A DNA stretch of 64,000 nucleotides from the NCBI GenBank assembly GCA_002964805.2, contig PUDQ02000024.1, positions 806,001 through 870,000 on the forward strand, read 5' to 3'. Origin of the DNA: Trametes villosa. Its lineage: Eukaryota; Basidiomycota; Agaricomycetes; Polyporales; Polyporaceae. This document shows, piece by piece, positions 21,124 through 32,640 of the stretch. The notes beneath the pieces are model-generated. The model saw only the letters and a list, made by a program, of their open reading frames with translations, was not told the DNA's origin and searched no databases. The position numbers and the translations under genes were made by a program. Position 1 is the first letter of the stretch. Every line of letters begins with the position of its first letter.

Positions 21124-24100
21124 ATGTCGACCACCGACTACTGCGACTCCCGCCAACGCCGCACGCCTTGCCCATGCCGCAAGTGTGTACTCTGTGAAGA
21201 CCCTTTAGACGGCATGCAAACCCGCCAGACAATCCGGCGTCACAAGCTCGACGACGCTGAGGCCGAAGCGCGTTCGCGGAGAAGCAAGGCAGTCAAGCGG
21301 GAGCTTATGGAAGCTGCAGAGGATGCTCGTGCCGTGGACTTCGCGCCGGGTTCCCTCAGCGGAGTCGCCCAGCATGCCGGCAGTACTCTGGGGTCCCGCG
21401 AAGGGTCTCCCTCGGGGCTCGACGCTCAGCCGACCTCTCTGTCCTCGGACGACATCCTCGGCGACCCTATTGATGACTCTGGGTACCTCTCTGATGCACA
21501 GGGCTACAAACTCGATGGCGATGTATTCTTTGACTTCGACTCGGATAGGGAACACTCTCACGGCGCGGAGCTTGCAGCCCTAGGCGACGATCCGTCTACT
21601 GCTCCAGGCGATAATTCTCTTGTAGATGATGTGTCTAATGGCCATCCTGGAGATCCTATGGACGAACTAGAGGACTCGCGCCCCGGCTCTCCCGCTAGAT
21701 CTGAGGGCGGGCGCGTCCAGAGGGAGGGCACGGGCTTGCTTAGCTTGAGCGACAGCGACTCAGACGACGATGCTCGGAGTCAGCCTCGCAGCCGATACGT
21801 GTCACCTCGCGTGGAAGACGCTCCTGACGAAGACGAAGAGTCTTCTGACGAGGAAGGAGCTGCCGCCGACGAGGAACCCTTCCAGGTTGCCGAGGACGAC
21901 CCCCTGTACACCCATCTTCAAGACTTGCTCGACTCAGACCTCTCTGGGAACTCGTATGCTTCTGGCGACCTGCCGCCTGCGTTTCAGGAACATCCTCTGC
22001 TCCGACGTGCTTATGTCCAGGCGTTCATTGCGGCAGCCTTTCACGGGGCGACACACAGTCTCGTCAACTACCAGCTCGAATGCCAGCGACGGGCCTTTCT
22101 CTCACTCACTGAGCGCTCTGGCTACGAGATCCCTGGGCTTGACAATATGGCACGTACCTTACGGACCGTGGAGCGGCGTCTGGGCGTCGACCCAGACGAG
22201 CATATCACGTACTACTTTCTGTGTACTCACTGCTGGGCCCGACTCTCTGCAGCTCAGCTCAAGGGGCTCTCTAGCGGTGCTTGCCCCCAACCTGGGTGTC
22301 CCGGCCTGTTCTACAAGCTCCAGACCGGCACTGACGGCAAGAAGCATCGGATCCCTTTGAAACCGCTCCCGACAACCTCCCTCATCGCCGCTGTCCAGCG
22401 GATCTTGCTCCGCCCTGGCAAAATCGAAGAGCTTAATGAATGGCGCAAGGCGAGCGATGCCGCCGGACCAGAGCCGCCGCTTACACAAGACGATTGGCCG
22501 GGAAACGACGACGCAAGCTACCGCCTGTCTGACATGTTCGACGGGTGGCGCTGGCGCGCAATACGCGCAGGGCTCGAACGCCGGAGGGGAGGCCGTTGGG
22601 GTGTTGAGGATACCGATGTGCTCGAGTTCGCACAGCGGTTCGTTGCACTGCCCAACGGGCTTGTGCTCATGTTCAACATCGACTGGTATGTCTTTCCATC
22701 GCCATTGTCACATTACTGACATTCACTTCTGACAGGTTCCGCGGCATGAAGCGTGGAAAGTACTCAGTAGGGGCAATCTACTGTACAATCTGCAACAACC
22801 CCCGCCACAAGCGGTTCCTGCGCGAGGAGACAATCCTCCTTGCTGTCATACCAGGCCCATGCGAGCCGTCCCTTGAACAGCTCAACTCGATACTAGAGAT
22901 GTTCGTGCTCGAGGCACGCCAACTCTACCGCGGTAAGTACATGCTCTATATGCTGGAGTGTCGACATGCTCTGATCTTTGCCAGGCGTTCCTATGCGTAT
23001 CCCGGGGAAGGCGGAGCAAGAACCGTGTCATGCGTACGTCAATATTGTTTCGGCAGACCTCCCGGGAAGCCGCAAGGCTACTGGCCTCCGAGGGCACACA
23101 TCAAAGCGATTCATGTGTGCTGTCTGCAAGAAGACGTTCACCAGCCTAGTTGACCATGGCTGCTTTGATCCGGCTAGTAAGTACTCGCATCTCTGCATGC
23201 GGCGCGCTCATCTCCCTAATGTATATATTAGCATACCAGTACCGCGACGACGGCCGCTACCTCAAGTATGCATTCAAGGCACGCCACGCAGATGAGGCGA
23301 CACGTGAGGAGATCGCCGAGCGCCGTGGCATCCGCTGGTCGGCTCTTAACCTCTTACCGGACTGGATGCCGGCACGCGACAGTCCGCCCGACTTCATGCA
23401 TGCGGCTTATCTCGGTGTGCTCGGTGACACGTTGTTTAGCACCATCTAATATCTGTTTCTCTTTCAGGGGAAGCCAAACACGTCATCCAAGGTATCCTCC
23501 TTGGTGGCGGCATGTTCACAAAACGCCGGAAGGACGACAAACCACTGGACAAGTTCAAGACTTTCTTGCAGACGGTTTGGCTGCCCGGGACGTTCAACAA
23601 AGTCTCGACAAATGTAAGTACCTATTTGTGATCCCGCATACGTCCGTTAACTGCTTGTATAGCTGCTTACCGGTGCCTCCGGAAAGGCGGATCAGTGGCG
23701 ACTCATGTCGATCCTCCTCCCTGTTGCGCTGTATCAGAGCTGGCAGATCAAAGGTATCATACCGGACAAGGACGCTCCAAAGCCGAAACCTCGGGAAAAG
23801 GCCGCTGCGGAAGAGCGTCGGGTTGCTGCGCTGATGAGCAGCCGGCGGCGCGCACTCGCACTGGAAGACGGCAATGCCGCCGACTCTTCTGACGACGATG
23901 GCGACATCCCGGTGACCAATGAGCAGGCAGACCGGAACTATGTCACTCACTACAACGCCGTGCTCAACTGGTGCGTGGCGATGCGGATCTGGGGCTCGCG
24001 CTCGATCACTGTGGACGAGGCTTACCGTGCACACGACTGTCACATGTACGCCTGCCAAGCATGGACTCGTATGCGCTCTCACCTCACCCCCTACTTCCAC

Positions 24101-25252
24101 TACCTCATGCACCTCATCGTCTGGATTCTGTGCCTTGGACCGGTCTACGCGTGGTGGGTCTTCGCTTATGAGCGATTTAACGGGTTTCTATCGAAGATCC
24201 GGCACAACGGCCATCCGGGAGAGCTGGAGTGTACAATGATGCGTGCATGGACGAAGCTGCACCTGTTGCACGACCTGGTACGGAGTTAGTGGCACTACAT
24301 TGTCTCACACTCATTGGCTCCGAGTCTACAGATACTTCATCTCGGTAGCCTCGGGGATGAGAAGGCCCCGGAGGACGAAGACTCAATCAAGGACCTTCAA
24401 GCGTGTTTCGATGGTCCAAAGAAGGCCGGGAACGAGAAGGGAACCCTGCTGAACATGTTAGCCACCATGGCGGCTCAGCAGCTTAATCGTGAGTATCTAA
24501 CCAGGCATCGTATATCTTGCTGACACTCTCCAGAGCTCACCGTGTTCCCGAAGCACGCACGCAAGATCGATTTGAAGCACGCGGGTCTATATGACCTTGT
24601 TCTCGAACACCTGCAGCAGGAATGGCACGATCAGATCACTCTAATCCCCGACACCGCTCCACGCTCTACGCCGGGCACTGCATTTGTTGCTGTCGCAATC
24701 CCGTCATTCTCCCATGTCGTTGTTGCTGGAATACGCTACGGGGCCTCAACAACCCAGCGTGGCTTGAGCTGTCGGTACGCTTACATCAACAGCCGTCAGC
24801 CGGTCGACATCCAACAAATCCTGCAAGTGTCGAGCATTAATGCTGATGGCCGTGTCCTGATCGCCAATATCGCTGTTGTACGCCCGTTTATACCTAGCGA
24901 CAGGGCTGCCGAGATGCCATGGGCTGCACGGTACGTGTGCCCACTCTACGTGAGCTTGAGCAGCTTCTAACCCTACATCTGCAGTGCGGTGGACCTTGGT
25001 ATTGACACTTGGAGGGCGCACAAGCTCGGCGAACCTCTCGTGGTAAATATATCACAGTTTTCGGGGCATTTTGCGCTTGCACGCGTGGAATGTCGTACTA
25101 AGTACCTCTGGATCACAATGTCCTTGTGCCGCGTGAGCTCTCTACCTTCGGCTTGTGCCCGTACTTCAGCCATCATTGACCTGCTATATTTCTAGGATTC
25201 TGAAGAGCCCGATCGAGTGGACAATGACATGGACGACGAGGCACTCGAGTAG
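21124..25252 (+). CDS. Tnp2-like transposase (Transposase_21 type)
   Basis: Ten exons: 21124-22685, 22736-22932, 22985-23176, 23232-23423, 23468-23613, 23663-24277, 24332-24488, 24534-24930, 24985-25132, 25196-25252; 1,220 residues with no stop. It starts with a Cys cluster (CPCRKCVLC), an acidic region, and a second zinc-like cluster (FLCTHCW...CPQPGC). The core has the Tnp2 signature: NIDWF...SVGAIY, then ILLAVIPGPCEPSLEQLN, then the Cys-rich RGHTSKRFMCAVC. Next comes FMHAAYLG, and further on the conserved WWVFAYERFNGFLSKI...NGH block. These match the transposase of fungal and plant CACTA elements, which binds the element ends and cuts and pastes. The donor of intron 4 (GTGACA) is weak. It is convergent with the partner gene. 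Confidence 0.85.
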
Positions 25253-25257
25253 ATATT

Positions 25258-27337
25258 CTAGGTCGCGTACTCCAGCTCATCCGAGTCATCGTCATCATCA
25301 CCAACCCCTCCATCAGGTTCGCCCATCTGCACCAGACCGTCCAGCTCCGCCTCGTCCACCATGCCCGTGCCCGCATCCACCCCTGCTGCACCTGCCCTTC
25401 CGCCTCCCTCAGGCTCGTCATCGTCGTCGCTCTCAGTGTCTGCGTCATCGCCGTTATCGTCTGCATAGTACGTACGGTCGTCATACTCTTGGCCTGTCGG
25501 CGTCGCTAACCACTCCTTGTTGATCATCCGGCGTGGGATCAGGATCCCGCCTGCCTTGCGAGACATCGTCGGTAGGCTGGTCTGGTCGGCCGCTCGAGGC
25601 GCACCGCGGCGACGCGCGGTGAATGTGTTACCGCGACTGGAGTTCTTCTTCGGCCGGTCGGCGTCTCGAAAGGCGTCAACCTTATCGAGGGCCTGATTGG
25701 TCTGCGACGACCGGTGAGTATAGCATCATGCACAGCTTCCCGTAGGTCTTACCTCCGTTGGCCTCCACGCAGGAGCGTGCGACTCCCACACCGTCCGGGT
25801 GGCTGCCGGTGTTGGTGAGCCCCCCTCATCATCGGACATGGGGTCGATTGCCCCATGGACGACCTCGTCCTCTGAGTCGTCTGACGACATGTACGACCAT
25901 TGCCATAGATAGTCGTGTTCCGGCCCTGCGAGCTCGGGAACCTTGGACCGGTACGGTAAGCGTCCCTTCAGCTTCTGCACTCGATGTCAGCTAATATGCC
26001 TCGGCTCGGTACGTTCACGACCTACGCTACGCTTGCGGCCCGCTTTTTTCATGGCTACCTTTGGATCGATCGCTTGCTTCTTCTTTTTTGCTGCTTTGAC
26101 TTGCTTATACTTCCTTGCGAACGTCCTCCAGCTTGTAAGGACCGCCTTCTCAATCTGTAGGTCAGTCAACCCATCAAAGATACCCCTCGAGGCCTGAGTC
26201 AAGTACGCAGTGCCGTTTGTTTTGATCCGGTGAATGACGTCTAACAGCCAGCCGGCCTTGTTCTCAGCCCACGGCCTCTCCCAGTCCGGGCGCAGTTTGC
26301 GGCCGGTCGCCTTCGCAACAGCACCGGAGTTGGCGTCTGACGGCTGCAGGTCCACCTCGAGCCAGAACGCGCCGTTGCCCAGAGGAGCAGGGAGGTCTTC
26401 GGAGTCAACGACGCCCATAAACGAGCGGAGGCAGCGTCTGATGGCTTCCTGAAAGGTGCACGCAGTAAGTACACAATGGTCCTTGTGCATGACGCTCACA
26501 CTCACCTGTAGCGCGTTCTTCCTCTTCTTCTTCTCTTCTTTCTTCTTTGCCTTGGCGTCCTGGGCCGGCTCGTTCGCACCACCACTGGCACCATCATCTT
26601 CCTCACCCGAACCTGTCTGCTCCGGGGGCGCGCGCGTCTCCAGCTCTGCGACGCGGTCGACCAGGGACGTCAGGACCGTCTCAAGAGCACCCACGCGCTT
26701 TTCAAGGCTTTGTGCGAGCATCGCGGCGTCTTCAGCGAGCGCGAGCGCGCTCTTGATATCGTGAGTGTTCCTCTCTACATCGGCCTCCTGCTCGTCCACC
26801 TCGGCGCTCAACTTCTCAATTTTGTTCTTCAGGTTCGCGATCGCCTGCGCGATAGTCTTTTGCGAGGGAGCTGGAGATGCCACAGTAAGCATAGCATAAA
26901 GATACACCTAATGCTGATAGATGCTAACCGTTCTTGGCAGCGCCTGATGCGCCTGCGGTCTGGGAACCGTTCGCGGCGGAACCAATGAGCGTAGGCGACG
27001 ACTGCGCGGCAGTGGATGGTGAAGGTGCGTGCTTTGCGCCGCGGAGCTTTGTGGCCATCATGGCCAGCGTACTGGTCGCCGTCGCTGACTTCTCTCCTGG
27101 CATTGTAGTTGGCGTGCGCGCGACCGAAGACTCTCGCGGGAGAGCACCCGCGAACGGGTTCAAGAAGCCTGCGCGAGGGGTGACACCTCGCGAACCGGTC
27201 GGCGAACTTGAGGCGGCCGTGCGGGTAGCATCCGAAAGCTCAACCTCTGAGGAACGTACAGTGTCGTGATTCCGAGGCCGCTTGTTCGCGCGCGCGTCGG
27301 GAGGGTCCACGCTGGCGTCGCGTCGCTGTCCCGCCAT
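25258..27337 (-). CDS. Coiled-coil partner protein of the DNA transposon
   Basis: Exons 27337-26929, 26870-26506, 26448-26026, 25974-25753 and 25701-25258, 620 residues, in frame throughout. The N-terminal 135 residues are Ser/Thr/Pro-rich. A long coiled coil follows (TIAQAIANLKNKIEKLSAEVDEQ...LAQSLEKRVGALE), then a Lys-rich patch (KKKEEKKKRK). The middle domain contains LRPDWE and repeated tryptophans, and the C-terminus is strongly acidic. It has no enzyme motif. Genes of this kind lie beside Tnp2-type transposases in fungi, and plant CACTA elements also carry a second DNA-binding protein (TnpA). I infer that it binds element DNA or assembles the complex. Stop codons of the two genes lie 5 bp apart. 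Confidence 0.7.
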
Positions 27338-28319
27338 GCGGCGAAGCTGGTTCAAGAGCGGGGGAGGAAAGGTGCGAGGGAGGGCAGGCCGCGCCGCCGA
27401 CGGTGAGTGCAACTTGAGCTGCCAGCTGAGGCTCGACCTCGGGCCCGCCTGACTATTACTGACCAGCGAAATGATGCCTTAGATCAATCCCCGGACTGTT
27501 TTCGAGCGGTCTATGTCGTCTTCTGGCATGCGCTGAGCGCGCGAAGCCCTGGCAGCGCGCAGGCCTGCTCACTGCATAGTCGAATCGGGGTCGCTGATTA
27601 CCTCCTACAGCCACATCTCCTTCCTTCAGCCGTCCATCAATCAATGTACCACGCTGCGCGTGACATAGCTAGCTGTATCAATGTCATGCATGTCCTCAGA
27701 AACCTCCTTCATGCCGCCCATTTCGGTGTGGGTGGCCCGCTACCAGCCCGGAGGAGGAACCAGCCCCGGCGCGCCCTCGCGGGACGTCGAGTATATGTGG
27801 AAAGTATCCGAAGAATAATGAATCATTACTCAAATTATCACCAACATCCTTTCGAGGCGAATTCGTATGATATTCGGGGGATATTCGACCTATTCTCCAC
27901 ATCCACCCCGAGAAAAATCCGCCTGACGCGCAGTGTCTAGGACGATCTGCGCACACATCGCAACATCCAAATTTCACGGGTACCTCGCTGGCGTCTAAGG
28001 GCTCGACAGACATGCGCCTCTCTTCGACGCCGCCGTCCGCCCGGGGGCGCCGACTCCAGTCAGCGTGCAGCTCGTCGGACGCTCGGACGAACGGCCATGA
28101 TCGCTACTTACCTCTTGGCTTCCACCACCACGCCCTCCTTGAAGCGACCAGCGGACGACCAGGACGCTTTATCCACTTCCCCGCATACTGCCAAGCTCCG
28201 GAATCTCGGTTCAGGCGACGCACACCCCCGACGTACCTCTCGTTATCCCTGCTCTCGTTTTGCACTCGCTTCACCACTGACTAGAGTACCCGTCTTCCTA
28301 ATCGCAAGACCCCGCCGCT
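27338..28319. other. Intergenic region right of the DNA transposon
   Basis: About 1 kb, probably the right end of the transposon and the promoter of the carrier gene. No gene seen. Confidence 0.45.
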
Positions 28320-29420
28320 ATGGAGGTCTCTCCTGAAGAGCTGCAGCAGGCGGTGGACTCGGACTCGGTCACTGTGCGCGCGCTGAAGGACATCTCGTTC
28401 GGGAGCGCGGCGGGCATCGCGTCCAAGTTCTTCGAGCACCCGTTCGACCTCACGAAGGTGCGCCTACAGGCGCAAGTACTCGACGCGCAGGCGCGCTTTA
28501 GCGGCCCGCTCGACTGCCTGGTCCAAACATGGCGCAAGGAGGGCGTACGAGGGCTCTACCGGGTGCGTAGCCTTGTTGTCGCGCATGTGCGGGAAGAGGG
28601 AGCTGAGAGGGAGTGCGGGGCGTGTAGGGCCTGCCGGCGCCGATTGTGGGCGCGATGGCGGAGAACGCCTCGCTGTTCTGGGCGTACACGGAGTTGCAGC
28701 ATGCGATACGATGGTGGACCGGAGGTCTGCCGCTTTCGCTCGGACAGCTTGCGCTCGCGGGTGGCGGCGCGGGCTGCATAACCAGTTTCGTGCTGTGAGT
28801 CCTTTCATATTATGCCCATCCTGCAAATGGTCTGACCTGCGTCGTGAAGAACGCCGATCGAGCTGGTCAAGTGCAAAATGCAGGTCCAGATGCTCATGGC
28901 GCCCACACCCGTACCCGCCTCTTCCTCGTCCGCCCCCGCCGCCCCTCGAAAACTCCCCGGTCCAATAGCTGTCCTCACGTCCGTCGTGCGCGAGACCGGC
29001 CTACGCGGCCTGTGGCTCGGGCACACCGGTACGCTCATCCGCGAAACCGGCGGCGGCGCAGCGTGGTTCTCGTCCAAGGAGGGCGTCGCCTCCCTCCTCC
29101 TCGCACGCCGCGGAAAGACGGACAAGCGCGATCTGCACGCATGGGAGAGCGCAGTGGCGGGTGCGTGCGCGGGCGTCGCGTACAACGTCGCGCTTTTCCC
29201 CGCGGACACGGTGAAGAGCGCGATGCAGACGGAGGCGGAGCTGCGTGGGCCGCGCGCCGGGGGCGCGCGCCCGACGTTTGCAGGCGTATTCCGCGATATG
29301 TGGCGCGCGCAGGGCTTGAAGGGGCTGTATGCGGGGTGTGGGATCACCGTAGCGAGGGCCGTGCCGAGCAGCGCGTTAATCTTCCTGATCTATGACGGGC
29401 TGAGTAAAAGGTTCGGATGA
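28320..29420 (+). CDS. ORT1: Mitochondrial carrier, ornithine/basic amino-acid type (ARG-13/ORT1-like)
   Basis: Exons 28320-28562, 28628-28794 and 28850-29420, 326 residues. Three mitochondrial carrier repeats are seen, each with the PX[DE]XX[KR] signature: HPFDLTKVRLQ, TPIELVKCKMQ and FPADTVKSAMQ. The start (ALKDISFGSAAGIASKFFEHPFD) and the later RETGGGAAWF match the fungal Arg-13/Ort1 group. Those proteins sit in the inner mitochondrial membrane and exchange ornithine made in the matrix for protons or other basic amino acids, feeding cytosolic arginine synthesis. Assignment to ornithine rather than carnitine or lysine is by these motifs only. Confidence 0.88.
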
Positions 29421-29757
29421 GTGCGGGGGAGAGCAGCGTGCAAGTGTGGGGGAGTAGACTTAGAAGACAATATCCGGTATGTCGCCCTTCTGGTTTGTTG
29501 GCTGCACTCGGAGAACACGCTACTTACGCTCCGCCACAGATCTTGTATATATCCGTAGATGCTCGATGATATCTACGCGCTGAGGGAACTACAGCCCAGC
29601 TGGACGTGCCAGGTCCCGTTGGCACGCGCATGCATACCGCGGAGGCATCGTCTTCCAGTCAACAGACGTCGTGGTGAGCCGGCCAGATTCAATGCGATAC
29701 AAGCCGAATCCTTGAATTGTCCGGTCTACAATGCTGACATAGGATACTACAACTGAG
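29421..29757. other. Intergenic between convergent genes
   Basis: 3' flanks of the carrier gene and protein X. Nothing recognised. Confidence 0.5.
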
Positions 29758-30661
29758 CTACTCTGATGAATAGGCATGGGCCATATGTACCTGCAGCTCC
29801 ATCAAGTCGGCGCGAACCCTCGAAAGCGCTTCAGCTGCCGAACCGATCGTTTCAGTGGCAACACCCCGGAACTGCTCGACCTGCTCCAAGACCTCCCCGC
29901 GCCTTCCCAGGTCGCGCATCTCGTCCGCCCCGCGGCCTAAGAGCGTCCACGGCCGCCAGAGTAGCTGGTTCCAAGCAGCCGCGGTGATGGACGCTTCCTG
30001 CGCGCAGAGACCATGTACCGTCCCGAGATGGTCCTCGAGCCTGGCCAAGCTAGCCGACACGGCCGACGCGTCTACCAGGAGGTCCGAGATGCGAGAAGAC
30101 AAGGCGGCCCTCTCTGCAGCTGGATCGGCTGCCTCCATCGAGTCGGAAACAAATTTGAGAAAGGCGTCAAATATCGAGGTCCTGAGACGAAAACCTGTGA
30201 GCAACGTCTACGTGAATTGATTACTACATTCGGCGTGCTCACCGGTTGAACATCTCGTAGTTGACTTCCGTGTAGAACTGAGAGAGGCCAAAGGATGCGT
30301 TCCAGAAGTCGCCAACGAACCCGGACAGTGTCTCCGGCAGGACGTTCGTGACGGCGATGTTGCTTTCCTTGACCTCAACGATGGCACCCCAGACCGCGAA
30401 GTATGCCGGGTAGAGGTGAGCTGCACGGCCCGTTCTGGTTGAAGATTCGAGTTGTCGGAGGGCATCATCCAAGGCGTGGTGCGAATCCGCCACGGTACGC
30501 GGGATGTGCACAACGTCGGCAGCGCATACGGGGAAGAGCGGTGCAAGTGGCAAGCGACAAACGTAGAAGGAATCGATGGCGGCTTGAGGAAGACCGGGAT
30601 GGTGAGCGGCTGCGACGGATGCCAGTGCCCCGAAGAGCACAAGCAGGGGAATCCTCGCCAT
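29758..30661 (-). CDS. Protein X: hypothetical protein with signal peptide or N-terminal anchor
   Basis: Exons 30661-30243 and 30181-29758, 280 residues. Not recognised. The first 20 residues (MARIPLLVLFGALASVAAA) look like a signal peptide; an upstream in-frame hydrophobic stretch (to about 30799) could instead form an anchor. The rest is alpha-helical: FDAFLKFVSDS begins exon 2, and a long stretch rich in Ala, Glu and Leu (about residues 155-265) could form a coiled coil. The intron acceptor is CTCAG at 30182, because the nearer CACAG shifts the frame. A broken copy lies at 15690-16115. The gene follows F-box-like copy B on the same strand, and in the other locus the order is reversed. Confidence 0.65.
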
Positions 30662-31209
30662 CGGGGCAAGCAGCACAACGCCCGCGACGTAACGCCCACA
30701 GGCCGCTATGATCGACAAGAGATTTCCAGAGGGTACGCCACTGCGCTGGCCTTGATACGTTTGATATGGGGTGCGCTGTTGAGGCCCGTTCAGTCTCAAA
30801 AATGATTTACATCTGCAGGCCTATCCGTACCTCTAGCATCTGGGGAAAAGTGGGGTTGGTGTTCTCGCTGCTATCTCGCGACGCCTGCTATATACTTGTT
30901 GTTTGTACAACGCCATTGTAAATTCTACAACCAGGGGCCCACCGCGTACGATCACAAGCGACATGCGCAAAAATCTTTGTCATTGGGACAACATTGGATA
31001 CAGGCGGCGATGACAACGAACTGCTCGGCGAGCTACGGGATAATCGAACATACATTTAGCGACAATGGTGAACGAAAGAAATGAGGAGAAAGGAGAGATG
31101 ATAGGAGAAAATTGGAATGCTTTGGGATGGCCTTGTTGTCATAGCCCTTCAACTCTTGGGAGGGCGACTGGTAGAGTTGAGGAGCGGTGGGCTCCGCTTT
31201 GTGCACCTG
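30662..31209. other. Intergenic region
   Basis: Promoter of protein X and 3' flank of F-box-like copy B. No gene seen. Confidence 0.5.
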
Positions 31210-32423
31210 CTACGCGGTATCGCGTGGTGGAACCAAGTCTCGCAGCGAGTCTTCATCATCCCACTCGAAGTACCACGACTGGAAGGCGCCTCGTTTCTTC
31301 GTCAGCTCCTGCTCCCAGTCGTCATCGCAGCAGTCCTGGTAGATGGCCTTGATGTCTGCGATGACCTCCTCCGTCACGTCCTTCCACACGCACCCAGGGG
31401 TTCTGGCAGTCGCCCTCTCGATGGTGTCGATGATGATCTTGTCCCCGACCCACTTCCCCTGGTGTATCTTGAACCTCTCGTTGGGCATCGCGACGCTGTC
31501 GTCTGTGGAGAAGCAGAACCGCGTGAAGAGCGCCGTGCCGAAGTCGACCGCGCAGCGCGGCAAGAAAGGCGGCGTGTCGTCCGGGCATCCGCTGAGCGCG
31601 GCAAGCCCACTCGCGCGAACGTATTCGCGCTTCGAAATGCTGCAGAGGGCCCAGTCGTCGCGTGCCGGGTACCGCACCGCGGCGGCAGCAACGAACAGGC
31701 GGCGGTCAGGCAGCGAGAGCTTGTTCAAGAACCTCCTGTGGTAGTGGATGCCCGGGAGGATCCCGCATTTCTCGGCGTCGCCGAAGAGTGAAAACATCGC
31801 GCTGTCTGCGTGTCTGGGTACGTCTTCTTCGCCGTACTGTTTGGCGAGCGCCGCACGCATCTGGTCCTTCGTGGCCGGGCTCAGCAGGGCTTCTGGCACG
31901 TCGTCGAGGGTGGTGTACTCCCCGAGACACACAACTCGGTCGCCGATCCAGGGCGCCGCAGCAGTATACCACTCTGCCAACGCGTGGCCTGCGGCAATCG
32001 TCAGGAGCTTCTTGCACGTCACAGCGAGGCAGGTCTTGTCGAATGACGAGAGGTCTTCGTGCTTGAACAGGTCATAGAGCACGTCGTCTGGGAGCGATAG
32101 TAGACCTTTCTCGGCAATGGGCCCGATGGGAGCGGGGTTGGCAAGGTACCCTTCAAGCTCAACGCTGTGTTCCGGGCGATCAGCAAAGTACTCGTAGCAC
32201 CGGTAAAGGGGGTACAATGTTTACCTTGGGTAAGGGAATGCTAAGCTACGTAGCAGGAACGGCTGCTTGTTGAAGAAGATGGACCCGAGCTTGTGGTGCG
32301 GCCACGTTTGCGGGTGGGCGTGCTGCCGCCAGCTGACGTTGAAACTGAGGGAGCCAATGAGTATATGTCATGAACCACTAGTTGGTTGAGCTTGTGTACG
32401 TACAAATGCCAATTTTGACCCAT
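31210..32423 (-). CDS. F-box-like protein of the fungal 'MGQ-W' family, copy B
   Basis: Exons 32423-32404, 32344-32225 and 32164-31210, 364 residues. The product starts MGQNWHFFNVSWRQ. The F-box-like segment LLSLPDDVLYDLFKHEDLSSFDKTCLAVTCKKLL lies near residues 63-96 (key residues L-P-D-D, T-C-K-K-L-L). A well conserved C-terminal half shares GKWVGDKIIIDT and PGCVWKDVT with copy A (16623-17844). The first two exons are identical in length to copy A. The presumed role is substrate recognition for an SCF ligase, inferred from the F-box-like segment only. A reading frame on the opposite strand (31117-31791) is a shadow. Confidence 0.85.
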
Positions 32424-32514
32424 CTGCGGAGGTATGTGGGACTATGTGCAGGCTATGCAGGGCGGGGACGGAGGGGAAGGATGCGAGCGACGCAGAGTGC
32501 AGCCTTTACCTGCG

Positions 32515-32523
32515 GTTTATATC
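32515..32523 (-). promoter_or_regulatory. TATA box of F-box-like copy B
   Basis: GATATAAAC on the minus strand, 92 bp upstream of the ATG; the copy A counterpart is GATAAAAAC at 16446-16454, about 170 bp upstream of its ATG. Confidence 0.5.
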
Positions 32524-32640
32524 TTCAGAGCCGGTGATGCCTGGGACAATGAGGTACTAGACCTTGACAGACACGTTGGCTATGTTTGGCCAAATGAGAA
32601 CTTCATTGTTTGCTGGTGTAATTGTTCGAGTTGGTTAGCC
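32520..32640. repeat. Duplicated promoter segment, copy B
   Basis: Partner of 16330-16455 in opposite orientation; see that entry. Confidence 0.7.

Larger units (their letters stand above)
21124..27337. mobile_element. CACTA/EnSpm-type (Tnp2-like) DNA transposon, coding core
   Basis: Two convergent genes form the coding part: transposase (+, 21124-25252) and coiled-coil partner (-, 25258-27337). Coordinates mark only the coding core. An inverted pair of 10-mers (AGGTCGAGCC at about 21073, GGCTCGACCT at about 27430) flanks it but is too short to call termini. All 15 predicted exons are open, so the copy may be young. Confidence 0.75.

Noticed and set aside
23594..24112. 172-codon minus-strand frame
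   Set aside because: Shadow of the transposase exons 5-6.
21124..25252. KDZ-type transposase
   Set aside because: The IPGPCEPSLEQLN and FAYERFNGFL blocks match Tnp2/CACTA transposases; no KDZ signature seen.
31117..31791. 224-codon frame on the plus strand
   Set aside because: Antisense to F-box-like copy B, which has a well conserved paralog.
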